Origin: Geoalkalibacter sp.
GTDB lineage: Bacteria; Desulfobacterota; Desulfuromonadia; Desulfuromonadales; Geoalkalibacteraceae
Direction of reading: 5' to 3'
Assembly: GCF_030604225.1 (NCBI RefSeq)
Contig: NZ_JAUVWH010000005.1
Location: forward strand, 1 to 51,661
DNA length: 51,661 nt
Shown here: in pieces, positions 1 to 9,034 of the stretch
Layout of the letters: each line of letters begins with the position of its first letter
Position numbering within the stretch: position 1 is the first letter of the stretch
Program-made: the position numbers and the translations under genes
Notes under the pieces: generated by a model
Database searches by the model: none
Told to the model about the DNA's origin: nothing
The model's input: the letters and a program-made list of their open reading frames with translations, nothing else

Positions 1-1649
1 GGCAGCACGTTTTCCTCCCGCGACACCTTGAACTCCATGATCACCGGACCGGGAATCTCTAGGGCGCGGCGGATCAGCGGCGCCACCTCCTCGGGTTTCT
101 CGGCGCGCAGGCCGACGGCGCCATAGGCCTCGGCGAGCTTGACGAAGTCGATGGGCAGTTCCATGCAGGTGTGGCTGTAGCGGCGCTGGAAGAACATCTG
201 CTGCCACTGGCGCACCATGCCGAGAAAGTTGTTGTTGAGGATGGCGATTTTTACCGGCAGGCGGTACTGCACCAGGGTCGCCATCTCCTGGGAATTCATC
301 TGAAAGGAGCCGTCGCCGGAAATGTCGATCACCTGCCGCTCGGGAAAGGCGACCTGGGCGCCCAGCGCCGCCGGCAGACCGAAGCCCATGGTGCCGAGCC
401 CGCCCGAGGTCAAAAAGGTGCGCGGCTGGAAAAAATCGAAGAACTGCGCCGTCCACATCTGATGCTGGCCGACTTCGGTGGTGATGATGGCATCCTCGCG
501 CGTCAACTCGCGAATCTGCTCGATGACGAACTGGGGTTTGATGATGCTTTCGGACTTCTGGTAGGTCAGGGGATGGGTCTGTTTCCACTCGTCGACCTGG
601 CGCCGCCAGGCGGCGGTGCTCTCAACGCTCCCGTCGAGGGCCGCGCGATCCTCGCCCAGGCGCGTCGCCAAATTCTTCAGCACCTCGGGCAGATGCCCGA
701 CGATGGGCAGATCGACGCGCACGTTTTTCTTGATGGAGGTGGGATCGATATCGATGTGGATGATTTTCGCATCGGGAGCGAAACTGGCGATGCGCCCCGT
801 CACCCGGTCATCGAAGCGCGCACCCGCGGCAATCAGCAGATCGGCGTTGGTCACCGCCATATTGGCGCAGTAGGTGCCGTGCATGCCCAGCAGGCCGAGG
901 CTCAGCGGATGACGCGTGGGAAAAGCCGATTTGGCCATGAGGGTGGTGGTCACCGGAACCTGCAGCAGCTCGGCCAGGGTTCTGAGCTCGGCGGCGCCAT
1001 CGGAGAGCACCGCACCACCTCCGACGTAGAGCACCGGCCGGCGTGCCTCGAGCATCATGGCGGCAGCCTTTTCCACCTGGCGCGCGTTGGGCCCGAAGGT
1101 CGGCTTGTAGCCGGCAATTTCCACCTTTTCCGGATAAACAAAGCGGGTGCTGTCGACCTGCACGTCCTTGGGCAAATCGATGAGCACCGGTCCGGGACGA
1201 CCGGTGCGGGCGATGAAAAAGGCCTGCTTGACGATGCGCGCCAGGTCCTTGACGTTCTTAACCAGGTAATTGTGCTTGGTGATGGGCCGGGTGATGCCGA
1301 CCATGTCGGCTTCCTGAAAAGCATCGTTGCCGATGAGCGGGGTGGGCACCTGGCCGGTGATCACCACCAGGGGAATCGAATCCATGTAGGCGGTGGCGAT
1401 GCCGGTCACGGTGTTGGTCGCGCCGGGTCCGCTGGTGGCCAGGGCGACTCCGACCTTGCCCGTGGCGCGGGCGTAGCCGTCGGCGGCATGAACCGCCGCC
1501 TGCTCATGGCGCGTCAGAATATGGCGGATGGGGGAATCGAAAAGATCATCGTAGATATTGATGACGGCGCCGCCGGGATAACCGAAAATCGTATCGACGC
1601 CCTCGCGTTGCAGACATTCCAGCAGAATCTGGGAACCAGTCAGCTTCAA
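1..1649 (-). CDS. ilvB: Acetolactate synthase large subunit (3' end outside window)
   Basis: This is the ThDP-dependent enzyme that condenses two pyruvates to acetolactate, or pyruvate with 2-oxobutyrate, the first common step of Val/Leu/Ile synthesis. The frame reads through the left edge, so the C-terminus is missing. Visible hallmarks are the N-terminal ThDP-binding glutamate in [19 protein letters not shown], the central FAD/ThDP-fold domain, and the Mg-ThDP motif starting GDGSF near the C-terminal part. I place the start at a TTG (1649): a strong AAGGAGGAG lies 7 bases upstream, and the nearby upstream ATG is in another frame and stops at once. It lies downstream of ilvD on the same strand; ilvN and ilvC would be expected beyond the edge. 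Confidence 0.95.
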   Translation of the reverse strand, partial: MKLTGSQILLECLQREGVDTIFGYPGGAVINIYDDLFDSPIRHILTRHEQAAVHAADGYARATGKVGVALATSGPGATNTVTGIATAYMDSIPLVVITGQVPTPLIGNDAFQEADMVGITRPITKHNYLVKNVKDLARIVKQAFFIARTGRPGPVLIDLPKDVQVDSTRFVYPEKVEIAGYKPTFGPNARQVEKAAAMMLEARRPVLYVGGGAVLSDGAAELRTLAELLQVPVTTTLMAKSAFPTRHPLSLGLLGMHGTYCANMAVTNADLLIAAGARFDDRVTGRIASFAPDAKIIHIDIDPTSIKKNVRVDLPIVGHLPEVLKNLATRLGEDRAALDGSVESTAAWRRQVDEWKQTHPLTYQKSESIIKPQFVIEQIRELTREDAIITTEVGQHQMWTAQFFDFFQPRTFLTSGGLGTMGFGLPAALGAQVAFPERQVIDISGDGSFQMNSQEMATLVQYRLPVKIAILNNNFLGMVRQWQQMFFQRRYSHTCMELPIDFVKLAEAYGAVGLRAEKPEEVAPLIRRALEIPGPVIMEFKVSREENVL

Positions 1650-1692
1650 GGCTTGTCTCCTCCTTCAACGAACATGCTCAGAATAGAGGCGC

Positions 1693-1718
1693 GTGCGGCG
1701 GCCTCCCCGCCGCCGCAC
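1693..1718 (-). terminator. GC-rich hairpin between ilvD and ilvB
   Basis: A perfect 10-bp inverted repeat (GTGCGGCGGC / GCCGCCGCAC) with a 6-base loop lies just after the ilvD stop and before the ilvB ribosome binding site. There is no U tract, so it may be a processing or attenuation hairpin rather than a simple intrinsic terminator. Confidence 0.4.
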
Positions 1719-1733
1719 GGCCAGGAATCCAGC

Positions 1734-3404
1734 TCAATCCTCGGCGCGGGTTACGGCGCCGGTGTAGGCCGAAGTCACCACCTTGGCGTAGCGCGCCAGC
1801 CAGCCGCCCTTGATTTTCGGCTCGGGCTTTTGCCAGGCCCGGCGCCGCTCCTCCAGGATCGCGTCATCAACCTTGAGCTCAAGGCTCCGTGCCGGGATGT
1901 CGAGCACGATGGGGTCGCCATCCGCCACCAGGGCGATGGGGCCGCCCTCCGCGGCCTCGGGGCTGATATGACCGATGCAGGGGCCGCGGGTGCCGCCGGA
2001 AAAACGCCCGTCGGTAATCAGCGCCACGCTGTCGCCCAGGCCCAGCCCCATGAGAGTGGCGGTGGGGGCGAGCATTTCGCGCATGCCGGGGCCGCCCTTG
2101 GGGCCCTCGTAGCGGATCACCACCACGTCGCCGGCAACCACCTGGCCGCCCATGAGCGCCGCCATGGCGGCCTCCTCGGAGTCGAAGCAGCGAGCGCGTC
2201 CCTCAAAACGCATCATCTTCTCGGAGACGCCCGACTGCTTGACCACCGCCCCCTTGGGCGCGAGGCTGCCGCTCAGGATGGCGATGCCGCCCTCGGGGCG
2301 CACGGGCGAGCTTAGGGGATGTATGACCTCTTCATCGACCTCGCGCACCTGGGAGATGATCTGCTTGACGGTGAGACCGCTCAGGGTGGGGTTGTCGAGA
2401 ATACGGTCGCGCAGCTGATAGAGCACCCCGGAAACCCCGCCGGCGGCATCGAGATCCTCCATGAAATACTTGCCTCCCGGATTCATCGACGCCAGTTGCG
2501 GAGTGTTGCGGCTCAAGCGGTCGAATTCCTCCAGGGGCAGGTCGACACCCGCCTCACGGGCAATCGCCAGCAGATGAAGAACGGTATTGCTGGAACCGCC
2601 CAGGGCCAAATCGACGCGAATGGCGTTTTCAAAAGCATCCTTGGTCAAAATCTGGCGCGGCGTGATGTTGTCGCGCACCAGCTGCACGATGCGCTGCCCC
2701 GAGGCAAAGGCCAGCCGGCGCTTGTAGGCCGACACCGCCGGGGTCGTGGCGCATTGCATGAGACTCATGCCGAGGGTTTCCGTCAGAATCGCCATGGTGT
2801 TGGCGGTGAACAGCCCCTGGCAGGAACCGGCGCCGGGGCACGCCTTGTCCTCGCACACCTGCAGCTGCTGCTCGTCGATGACGCCGGCCTTGAACTGCGC
2901 CATGGCCTCGAAGGTATCGGTGACGAAGGAATAGGCTCGCCCCTCGCGGCCGCGGCCCGCCAGCATGGGGCCGGCGGTGACGACGATGCAGGGAATGTCG
3001 AGACGCGCCGCCGCCATGAGCATGCCCGGGGTGATCTTGTCGCAGTTGGTCAACAGCACCAGACCATCAAGCCGGTGGGCCTCGGCGATGGATTCGATCA
3101 TGTCCGCGATCAACTCGCGCGTCGGCAGCGAGTAGTGCATGCCCTTGTGGCCCATGGAAATGCCGTCGCAGACCCCGGGGATGCCGAAAATAAAAGAAAA
3201 GCCGCCGCCGGTATGAATCCCTTTTTCGATGAAGCGTTCCAGATCACGCATGCCGATGTGGCCGGGAATCAGATCGGTGAAGGAGCTGGCGATACCGATG
3301 AAGGGTTTGTCCATCTGCTCGCCGGGCACCCCGGTCGCCTTGAGAAGCGCGCGGTGGGGCGTACGTTCGAAGCCTTTGGTGATGACGTCACTGCGTTTGG
3401 TCAT
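1734..3404 (-). CDS. ilvD: Dihydroxy-acid dehydratase
   Basis: This enzyme dehydrates 2,3-dihydroxy-isovalerate and -methylvalerate to the 2-keto acids in Val/Ile synthesis. It is 556 aa, normal for the IlvD/Edd family. Candidate Fe-S ligands are Cys79 (GVCDG), Cys121 ([10 protein letters not shown]) and Cys195 in CPGAGSCQG. The early segment reads SFTDLIPGH, as in the E. coli-type enzyme, rather than the Cys-containing variant of other IlvDs; an oxygen-sensitive cluster is therefore likely by inference. It is transcribed toward ilvB, 84 bp away. The start has a moderate AGAGG upstream, and a palindrome sits about 50 bp before it. Confidence 0.95.
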   Translation of the reverse strand: MTKRSDVITKGFERTPHRALLKATGVPGEQMDKPFIGIASSFTDLIPGHIGMRDLERFIEKGIHTGGGFSFIFGIPGVCDGISMGHKGMHYSLPTRELIADMIESIAEAHRLDGLVLLTNCDKITPGMLMAAARLDIPCIVVTAGPMLAGRGREGRAYSFVTDTFEAMAQFKAGVIDEQQLQVCEDKACPGAGSCQGLFTANTMAILTETLGMSLMQCATTPAVSAYKRRLAFASGQRIVQLVRDNITPRQILTKDAFENAIRVDLALGGSSNTVLHLLAIAREAGVDLPLEEFDRLSRNTPQLASMNPGGKYFMEDLDAAGGVSGVLYQLRDRILDNPTLSGLTVKQIISQVREVDEEVIHPLSSPVRPEGGIAILSGSLAPKGAVVKQSGVSEKMMRFEGRARCFDSEEAAMAALMGGQVVAGDVVVIRYEGPKGGPGMREMLAPTATLMGLGLGDSVALITDGRFSGGTRGPCIGHISPEAAEGGPIALVADGDPIVLDIPARSLELKVDDAILEERRRAWQKPEPKIKGGWLARYAKVVTSAYTGAVTRAED

Positions 3405-3456
3405 GGTCGCTCATTACCTCTGCAAATAATATCGGTGGCGTTTCTCAAAACGACGA

Positions 3457-3479
3457 CAGGGGTCCTGCGAAGACCCCTG
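3457..3479. promoter_or_regulatory. Palindrome upstream of ilvD
   Basis: A perfect 8-bp inverted repeat, CAGGGGTC / GACCCCTG with a 7-base loop, lies 53-75 bp upstream of the ilvD start. No T tract follows on either strand, so it could be an operator or a weak end for the DUF465 transcript. Function is not established. Confidence 0.3.
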
Positions 3480-3538
3480 CCCTTGAATTTAGCCCTGCGG
3501 CCGGTGCGGTCATGGCCGAAGGGTCGGCTGAGACGGAA

Positions 3539-3580
3539 CGGAGGGTTCAGGACCCGGCCCGAACCCTCCGAAGAATTTTT
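3539..3580 (-). terminator. Hairpin after the DUF465 gene
   Basis: A perfect 10-bp stem (CGGAGGGTTC / GAACCCTCCG, loop 12) begins 14 bp past the stop of the DUF465 gene. Read on the minus strand it has an A-rich lead (AAAAATTCTT) but no clear U tract after it; on the plus strand the T tract follows. It most likely ends the short DUF465 transcript. Confidence 0.55.
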
Positions 3581-3583
3581 AGA

Positions 3584-3814
3584 TCAGTTGACCGTCGCGC
3601 TGAAGTCGCGAAGGATGCGAGCCATTTCGTCCTTTCCGGCCAGCTTGATTTTTTGGATTTTCTTGCGCTCCATCTCTTCTTCAGCGGTCAAATAGCGTTT
3701 TTTTTCAAATTCGTTCAGCTCTTTCTCCAGCAACTGGTGTTCTTCGAAAAGCATGCGAAATTTCGGATTTTCGCCCACCAGTCGCTCAACCAACTGCATG
3801 TCCATTTCCTCCAT
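3584..3814 (-). CDS. DUF465 (YdcH-like) small coiled-coil protein
   Basis: This 76-aa, highly charged protein is predicted all-helical. It carries the DUF465 pattern: an N-terminal helix ending in NPKFRMLFEEHQLLEKELN, then a Lys/Glu-rich second helix ending KLAGKDEMARILRDF. Family members are small cytosolic proteins of unknown function. A good AGGAGGTG lies before the ATG. The gene is monocistronic: a near-consensus promoter lies about 55-85 bp upstream and a hairpin follows immediately. Family assignment is confident, function unknown. Confidence 0.85.
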   Translation of the reverse strand: MEEMDMQLVERLVGENPKFRMLFEEHQLLEKELNEFEKKRYLTAEEEMERKKIQKIKLAGKDEMARILRDFSATVN

Positions 3815-3868
3815 GGAACACCTCCTGCAAGGTTAGAGGGTTGAAAGAGTTTGGAGAAACACTTTTTG

Positions 3869-3897
3869 AACATAGCGAATGCCAGGGGCCTTGTCAA
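3869..3897 (-). promoter_or_regulatory. Sigma-70-type promoter for the DUF465 gene
   Basis: The minus strand reads TTGACA, 17 bases, TATGTT, beginning 4 bp after the tsaB stop codon. The spacing is ideal and the -35 box perfect. It would give the DUF465 gene its own transcript. Confidence 0.65.
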
Positions 3898-3900
3898 CCG

Positions 3901-4623
3901 CTAAGAATTGGAGTTGGGAATCTCCTTGAGCTGCTTCAGATTCAGCGAAATTTCCGCCTCGGAAGCGCGAATGTACGCGGGTTTGAGGGCATGCGGGCCG
4001 GTGTCTTCGGCAAGCCGCAAGCGCTCCAGGGCCAGGGCGGCCGCCATGGACGCCCGCGGCAGGTTCAGCGGCCAGGGGGCGAAATGAGCTTGGGCACCGA
4101 AGTGAGCCTCGATGAGTACGCGATAGACCCGCGCGCCTTCGCCGACAAACAGCAACGGCCCCTCCAGACGCGGCAGAAGTTTCGCCGGTGCAATCACCTG
4201 CTCCGGCCCCAGCGGCTGAGGGTGTTGGCGGCGCATGCGGAACAGGCCGGCATAAACCTCTTGCTTGCGCGCATCGAGCAGTGCGCAGACCGGCATTTGC
4301 GCCTCGCCCAGGTTCATGGCGAGAACCTGCAGGGAGGACACCCCGATGACCGGTCGGCCCGTGGCCAGCGCCAGCCCCTGAGCACTGGCCATCCCCACCC
4401 GCAAACCGGTAAAGGAGCCGGGGCCGTGAACCACGGCAAAGGCGTCGACCTCGGCCAGACTCAAACCGGTTTCGACAAGAAGCTGCCGCACCGTCGCCAT
4501 GAGGCGCTCGGAATGGGTACCGCGCACATTGAAGAGGATTTCGCCAAGCAGCGTTTCATCCCGGCACAGCGCCACGCTGCCGGCAGAGGTAGCGGTATCG
4601 ATGGCCAGAAGTGTGCGGGTCAT
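3901..4623 (-). CDS. tsaB: tRNA t6A modification protein TsaB
   Basis: TsaB is the inactive Kae1/TsaD paralogue that scaffolds the TsaBDE complex making N6-threonylcarbamoyladenosine at position 37 of ANN-decoding tRNAs. The 240-aa ORF begins MTRTLLAIDTATSAGSVAL and has the ASKHA-fold pattern HSERLMATVRQLL and VVHGPGSFTGLRVGMASAQG, typical of TsaB. The start overlaps the rseP stop by 4 bp (ATGA), so the two are probably translationally coupled. It is the last gene of the long rpsB-to-tsaB run. Confidence 0.93.
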   Translation of the reverse strand: MTRTLLAIDTATSAGSVALCRDETLLGEILFNVRGTHSERLMATVRQLLVETGLSLAEVDAFAVVHGPGSFTGLRVGMASAQGLALATGRPVIGVSSLQVLAMNLGEAQMPVCALLDARKQEVYAGLFRMRRQHPQPLGPEQVIAPAKLLPRLEGPLLFVGEGARVYRVLIEAHFGAQAHFAPWPLNLPRASMAAALALERLRLAEDTGPHALKPAYIRASEAEISLNLKQLKEIPNSNS

Positions 4624-5948
4624 CCCTTGATTCCGCCGAACAGACGCATGATGTCGTTGTAGAAGGCCAGCACCATGAGCAGGATGAGCAGCATCAAACC
4701 GATCTGCTGGGCAATTTCACGGGTGCGCGGCGATAGGGGCCGGCGAAAAATCAACTCGAAAAGATTAAAGATGATGTGCCCGCCATCCAGAATCGGGATC
4801 GGTAGCAGATTGAGAATCCCCAACTGAATGCTGAGAAAGGCCAGCACCGAGAGAATGGCCGCCAGATCGGTCTGGGCGGCCTGTCCGGCGATCTGCACCA
4901 CGGTGATGGGGCCGCCGATGTTTTTCGCAGAAACATTGCCGCTGAACAGTTTCTGAATAAAGACGATGGTCAGCTCGATGAGCTCGATAGTTCGCTCGGC
5001 GCCGGCCTTCACCGACGCGACAAGGCCGTAGCGCTTGGTCACCAGGTCTTGCGCCGGCGCAATGCCGATCAGATAGTCATCATCGCGCTGGCCGCGCTGG
5101 GCGGTCAGGGTGAATTCCAGAAGCTCGCCCTCGCGCTCCACCACCACGATTTGCGCTTCGCCCTGACCTTTCTGAATGGCGATGCGCAGGTCGTACCAGG
5201 AACGGATGGGTTCCTCCCCCACCTGCTTGATCAGATCGCCTTTGCGCAAGCCGGCGGCTTCCGCGGGCATGCCCAGGGCGAGGCCGCCGATGCGCGCCTC
5301 CTGGTCGGGAAACAGCCCCAGTCCCTGGGTTTCCAGATGTCCGGCGTCGGCGGCAACGCGCAGGCGCAGGCGTTCGCCATTGCGCAGTACCTCAAACTCC
5401 AGGGGCGCGCCGGCAAAGGCGATGAGCTTTTTATTGGCCTCGCTCCAATTGGGAACCGCCTCGCCGTTGATCGTCTCGATGCAATCGCCCGACGCGAAGC
5501 CGGCCTGCGCGCCGCTGCTGTCGGCCACCACGTAGCCGATGCAGGGCCGCTCGTCGAGAAACGCCGGCATGTTGACGCCGACCAGAAAGGCCAGGGGCAA
5601 GACGAGAAACGGCAGGGCCAGATTCATCAGAGGGCCGGCGGCTACGATGGCCACCCGCTTGGCGGGAGATTTGGCGGCGTAGGAGCGCTCGCGTTCCTCG
5701 GCCGTCAGCTCGCCGGTTTCGCCGTTTTCGCCGCTGCCCTCGCCGAGCATCTGCACGTAGCCGCCCAAGGGCACCGCGCAGATCATGTATTCCGTTTCTC
5801 CCCATTTGCGCGACACCAGCCGCGGCCCGAAGCCCAGGGAAAACTTCAACACCTTGACGCCGGCCATTTTCGCCACGCAGAAATGGCCCAACTCATGAAT
5901 GAACACCAGAATCCCCAGCATGATGATTCCGGCAACAATGGTCACCAT
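4620..5948 (-). CDS. rseP: Site-2 intramembrane zinc metalloprotease RseP
   Basis: This inner-membrane protease performs regulated intramembrane proteolysis, for example of anti-sigma factors, and clears signal-peptide remnants. It is 442 aa. The zinc motif HELGH is at residues 18-22 in the first transmembrane helix. Two PDZ-like regions occupy roughly 110-280, with GXXSGAQAGF- and GMPAEAAGL-type carboxylate-binding loops. The second metal-ligand motif, PIPILDGGH, is in the third helix near residue 390. It sits 11 bp downstream of dxr and overlaps tsaB by 4 bp. This position in the dxr-cdsA-uppS block is classical. Confidence 0.95.
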   Translation of the reverse strand: MVTIVAGIIMLGILVFIHELGHFCVAKMAGVKVLKFSLGFGPRLVSRKWGETEYMICAVPLGGYVQMLGEGSGENGETGELTAEERERSYAAKSPAKRVAIVAAGPLMNLALPFLVLPLAFLVGVNMPAFLDERPCIGYVVADSSGAQAGFASGDCIETINGEAVPNWSEANKKLIAFAGAPLEFEVLRNGERLRLRVAADAGHLETQGLGLFPDQEARIGGLALGMPAEAAGLRKGDLIKQVGEEPIRSWYDLRIAIQKGQGEAQIVVVEREGELLEFTLTAQRGQRDDDYLIGIAPAQDLVTKRYGLVASVKAGAERTIELIELTIVFIQKLFSGNVSAKNIGGPITVVQIAGQAAQTDLAAILSVLAFLSIQLGILNLLPIPILDGGHIIFNLFELIFRRPLSPRTREIAQQIGLMLLILLMVLAFYNDIMRLFGGIKG

Positions 5949-5959
5949 AATCCCTCCAA

Positions 5960-7117
5960 TCAGGCAATCGCCTCGATCGTCTTGCGCGCGCGGCTGCGCG
6001 CGCGGCGATCAGCCCGAAGAACGTCGTCGATGTGATCCAGCCGATGATCCCAGGGTTGCTCCAGCACCGCGGCGATGACCCGGCTGATGTTGAGGAAACT
6101 GATTTCCCCGTGCAAAAAGGCGTCGACAGCCACCTCATTGGCCGCATTGAGCACCGTCGGCGCCGTGCCGCCCTCGCGCAAAGCCTCGTAGGCCAGCTTC
6201 AGGCAGGCAAATTTTTGCAGATCGGGACGCTCGAAGGTCAGGCGACCGATCTGGCAGAGGTCGAGTTGCGGAATATTGAGGGCAATGCGCTCCGGATAGG
6301 ACAGGGCATAGGCGATGGGCGTGCGCATGTCGGGAAGCCCGAGCTGAGCAATGACCGAACCGTCGATGTATTCGACCATGGAGTGCACGATGCTCTGCGG
6401 ATGCACATGAACATCGATGCGCTCGGCGGGCAGATCGAAGAGCCAGCGCGCCTCGATGACCTCCAGCCCCTTGTTCATCATGGTCGCCGAGTCGATGCTG
6501 ATCTTGCGCCCCATGCTCCAGTTGGGATGATTCAGGGCATCGGCGGGGGTGACCTGGCTCAATTCGGCCAGGGAACGCTCGCGAAAGGGTCCGCCCGAGG
6601 CGGTCAGGATCATGCGGCGCACGTCGCCCCGGCGATGCCCCTCCAGGGACTGAAAAATGGCGGAATGCTCGCTGTCCACGGGTACCAGCCGCACGCCGCG
6701 CGCCGCGGCGCGCGCCATGACCAGCGGCCCGGCGGTCACCAGGGTTTCCTTGTTGGCCAAGGCGATGTCGTGACCCGCTTCGATGGCCGCCATGGTCGGC
6801 ACCAACCCCGCCGCCCCGACAATGGCCGACACCACCATGTGCGCCGACGAATGAGAGGCGCAGGCCATCAGGCCTTGAACGCCCCAAAGAATGTCCGGTG
6901 GCGCGCCGCCCAAGCGGTTACGCAGCAGGCTGGCCTGGGACTCCGACACCACCGCGACGACCTCGGGTCGAAAGGCGCGGATCTGCTCCTCCAGGCGCTC
7001 GATGTTGTTGCCGGCGGTCAAGGCCAGCACCCGGTAGCGATCAGGATGAGCGGCAACAATATCCAGGGTGTTCACACCGATGGAGCCGGTGGAACCCAGA
7101 ATCACCAGGTTCTTCAT
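5960..7117 (-). CDS. dxr: 1-deoxy-D-xylulose 5-phosphate reductoisomerase
   Basis: This NADPH-dependent enzyme converts DXP to MEP, the committed step of the non-mevalonate isoprenoid pathway. It is 385 aa, as usual. Visible features are the NADPH motif GSTGSIG (8-14), ANKETLV near 121, the metal-binding DSEHSA near 148-153, the substrate loop [19 protein letters not shown], and [11 protein letters not shown]. It feeds isoprenoid precursors toward uppS, two genes upstream. A GAGG motif precedes the ATG, and cdsA ends 13 bp upstream. Confidence 0.97.
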   Translation of the reverse strand: MKNLVILGSTGSIGVNTLDIVAAHPDRYRVLALTAGNNIERLEEQIRAFRPEVVAVVSESQASLLRNRLGGAPPDILWGVQGLMACASHSSAHMVVSAIVGAAGLVPTMAAIEAGHDIALANKETLVTAGPLVMARAAARGVRLVPVDSEHSAIFQSLEGHRRGDVRRMILTASGGPFRERSLAELSQVTPADALNHPNWSMGRKISIDSATMMNKGLEVIEARWLFDLPAERIDVHVHPQSIVHSMVEYIDGSVIAQLGLPDMRTPIAYALSYPERIALNIPQLDLCQIGRLTFERPDLQKFACLKLAYEALREGGTAPTVLNAANEVAVDAFLHGEISFLNISRVIAAVLEQPWDHRLDHIDDVLRADRRARSRARKTIEAIA

Positions 7118-7130
7118 GACAGGGATGGCC

Positions 7131-7931
7131 TCACCCGAAGCCCCTCAGCAGAGCGTAGAAATAAACCGGCGGGAACACCAGCAATAGACTGTCCAGACGA
7201 TCGAGAATGCCGCCATGCCCGGGGATGAGGGTTCCCGAATCCTTGACTCCGAAACTGCGCTTGAGCATGGACTCCACCAGATCGCCCGCTTGCGCCAGCG
7301 GCCCGAGAATCAAGGCCAACAGCAGGCACTCGGCGAGGTTCAGCACGGGAAAAAACCAATACTTGGCCACCAACACGCCCACCAGTGCCCCTGCCAGTCC
7401 CCCCAGGGCGCCCTCGACGCTCTTGTTGGGACTGATGGCCGGATAGAGCTTGCGGCGCCCGAAATTGATGCCGACGAAATAGGCCGCCGTGTCGCTGGCC
7501 ATGGTCAGCAGCAGGATGAGAAACACCCATTGGCGACCCCAGGCAAGATCGCCCAACGCTGCGAGCAGGCCCAGAGGCAAGGCGAGATAAATCAGACCGA
7601 GGAAAAGCAGGGCCAGGTGATGGATGACGCTGGAGAGTTCACGAAAGCGAAGAAGAAACCAGCAAAGCCAAAAAATCAACAACAGGCTCAGCCCCCCCAA
7701 CGCGAGGCGAGCATTTCCCCCCGCCAGCAGCAGGACCAGAAGAGCGCCCGCGGCGGTGCCGAGCCGGCGCTCGACATGGCGCTCGTCGGGCAACGCCATG
7801 CGAAGGAATTCGAACAGCGCCAGGCCGGCGACGACCAGCACCAGCAGCCGAAAGAAAAAGGTATTGGCGTAGGCAATATAGAGAATCAGCGCCGGAAGCA
7901 GGATGATTCCCGTGAGGATTCGCTGTTTAAT
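7131..7931 (-). CDS. cdsA: Phosphatidate cytidylyltransferase, apparent ATT start
   Basis: CdsA makes CDP-diacylglycerol from phosphatidate and CTP at the inner membrane. It is polytopic, with the family signature near the C-terminus ([20 protein letters not shown], then GILDRLDS). Homology-like sequence ([20 protein letters not shown]) extends about 30 codons above the first in-frame GTG (7841). In that stretch the only plausible initiation codon is ATT at 7929-7931, 6-7 bases after GGGGAG and overlapping the uppS stop. Starting at the GTG would remove the first transmembrane helix. I therefore annotate 266 aa from ATT. Family call is firm; the start is inference. Confidence 0.88.
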   Translation of the reverse strand: MKQRILTGIILLPALILYIAYANTFFFRLLVLVVAGLALFEFLRMALPDERHVERRLGTAAGALLVLLLAGGNARLALGGLSLLLIFWLCWFLLRFRELSSVIHHLALLFLGLIYLALPLGLLAALGDLAWGRQWVFLILLLTMASDTAAYFVGINFGRRKLYPAISPNKSVEGALGGLAGALVGVLVAKYWFFPVLNLAECLLLALILGPLAQAGDLVESMLKRSFGVKDSGTLIPGHGGILDRLDSLLLVFPPVYFYALLRGFG

Positions 7932-8670
7932 GGCAGTCTCCCCGCTCTTTGGGGCCCTCGCGCAACTGCTCGCCGGTCAAGCCGAAGCGCCTTTCCCGCT
8001 GGGCGTAGACCTGAAGCGCCTCATGCAGGTGGGCCGGCTTGAAATCGGGCCATAGGGTTTCGGTGAAATACAACTCGGTGTAGGCCAATTGCCACAGCAG
8101 AAAATTGCTGATCCGCATTTCGCCACTGGTGCGAATCAGCAGATCGGGATCGGGCAGCCCGGCGGTATCCAGGCGGGAAGCCAGGGCCTGTTCGTCGATG
8201 TCCGCCGGATTGAGTTCCCCGGCGGCAATGGCCCCGGCCAGGGAGCGCACGGCCCGAACCAGTTCGTCCCGCGAACCGTAAGAGAGGGCCAGGGTAAGCA
8301 CCATGCCCTGCTGATCCCGGGTGCGCTCCACGGTTTCGAGCAGCATGGCCCGCACCGAGGAGGGCATGCGGGCGATATCGCCGATGACATGGAGGCGAAT
8401 GCCATGGCGCAACATGGATTCGAGTTCCTTGCCCAGATAGGTGGCAAGCAGATCCATGAGGGCGCCCACCTCATCCTCTGGCCGCCCCCAGTTTTCATGG
8501 CTGAAGGCGTAGAGCGTCAGCCAGCCGATACCGAGTCGCGAGCATTCCTCGACGATGTCGCGCACCACCTCGACGCCTTGGCGGTGTCCCAGGATGCGCG
8601 GCAAGGCACGTTGCTGGGCCCATCGGCCATTTCCGTCCATGATGATCGCCAGGTGCCGGGGTAGGGACAT
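7927..8670 (-). CDS. uppS: Undecaprenyl (di-trans,poly-cis) diphosphate synthase
   Basis: This cis-prenyltransferase builds the C55 lipid carrier for peptidoglycan and LPS from FPP and IPP. The 247-aa protein has the catalytic MDGNGRWA loop (Asp12), the TLYAFSHENWGRP motif, and the C-terminal RTSGEMRISNFLLWQLAY IPP-binding region. It ends inside the cdsA start region (5-bp overlap), consistent with coupling. A 146-bp gap with the ferredoxin terminator lies upstream, so uppS may have its own promoter, although I did not find a convincing one. Confidence 0.96.
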   Translation of the reverse strand: MSLPRHLAIIMDGNGRWAQQRALPRILGHRQGVEVVRDIVEECSRLGIGWLTLYAFSHENWGRPEDEVGALMDLLATYLGKELESMLRHGIRLHVIGDIARMPSSVRAMLLETVERTRDQQGMVLTLALSYGSRDELVRAVRSLAGAIAAGELNPADIDEQALASRLDTAGLPDPDLLIRTSGEMRISNFLLWQLAYTELYFTETLWPDFKPAHLHEALQVYAQRERRFGLTGEQLREGPKERGDCH

Positions 8671-8779
8671 CCGAAAAACTCTAAAAAGAAAATGATTTCA
8701 ATGGAAATGAGTTTAACAAGCTAGCATGAAAAGCGGCGGGAGACAAGAACCACGGCGAGCTTTGGGGAGAGGATAAAGA

Positions 8780-8810
8780 CCGCGGGACGCCCGAGAGGGG
8801 CGTCCCGCGG
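8780..8810 (-). terminator. Strong hairpin after the ferredoxin gene
   Basis: Arms CCGCGGGACG and CGTCCCGCGG form a perfect 10-bp stem starting 7 bp past the ferredoxin stop, followed on the minus strand by the short T-rich TCTTTATCC. It is a likely intrinsic terminator between ferredoxin and uppS. Confidence 0.7.
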
Positions 8811-8816
8811 CGAAGC

Positions 8817-8981
8817 TTACTGCACAATCGCGTTGACCGGGCAGCTGTCCGTGCAGGCGCCGCACTCGGTGCAATCGGCGCTGATGGCGAAGCTCTCGCC
8901 CTTTTCCACGATGGCCCCGACGGGACAGCTGTCCACGCAGGTGCCGCAGGCAATACAATCCTGAGTAATCTTGAACGCCAT
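8817..8981 (-). CDS. 2x[4Fe-4S] ferredoxin (54 aa)
   Basis: This is a small bacterial-type ferredoxin carrying low-potential electrons in the cytoplasm. It has two clostridial-type cluster motifs: Cys9-Cys12-Cys15-Cys19 (CIACGTCVDSCP) and Cys37-Cys40-Cys43-Cys47 (CTECGACTDSCP). Start choice: AAAGGAG lies 8 bases before the ATG at 8981; an ATG two codons earlier would sit only 2 bases from it. Hairpins on both sides (after frr and after this gene) suggest a separate transcript. It is inserted in the otherwise classical frr-uppS junction. Its partner enzyme cannot be inferred from context. Confidence 0.95.
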   Translation of the reverse strand: MAFKITQDCIACGTCVDSCPVGAIVEKGESFAISADCTECGACTDSCPVNAIVQ

Positions 8982-9006
8982 GTGCATGTCTCCTTTGCGA
9001 ATAAAT

Positions 9007-9032
9007 GGAACGGGCGAAAAGTGCGCCGTTCC
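9007..9032 (-). terminator. Hairpin after frr
   Basis: Arms GGAACGG and CCGTTCC flank a 12-base loop directly after the frr stop, followed on the minus strand by ATTTATT. It is a probable terminator or attenuator ahead of the ferredoxin gene. Confidence 0.5.
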
Positions 9033-9034
9033 GT

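Noticed and set aside
171-2315. 714-aa plus-strand open frame opposite ilvB and ilvD
   Set aside because: Composition is Gly/His/Gln/Arg-rich with no recognisable domain; it is the antisense of two clear conserved genes in GC-rich DNA.
2319-3695. 458-aa plus-strand open frame opposite ilvD
   Set aside because: Antisense shadow of ilvD; no plausible ribosome binding site or domain.
7131-7841. GTG start for cdsA at 7841
   Set aside because: It would remove about 30 conserved-looking residues, including the first transmembrane helix, and no good ribosome binding site precedes it.
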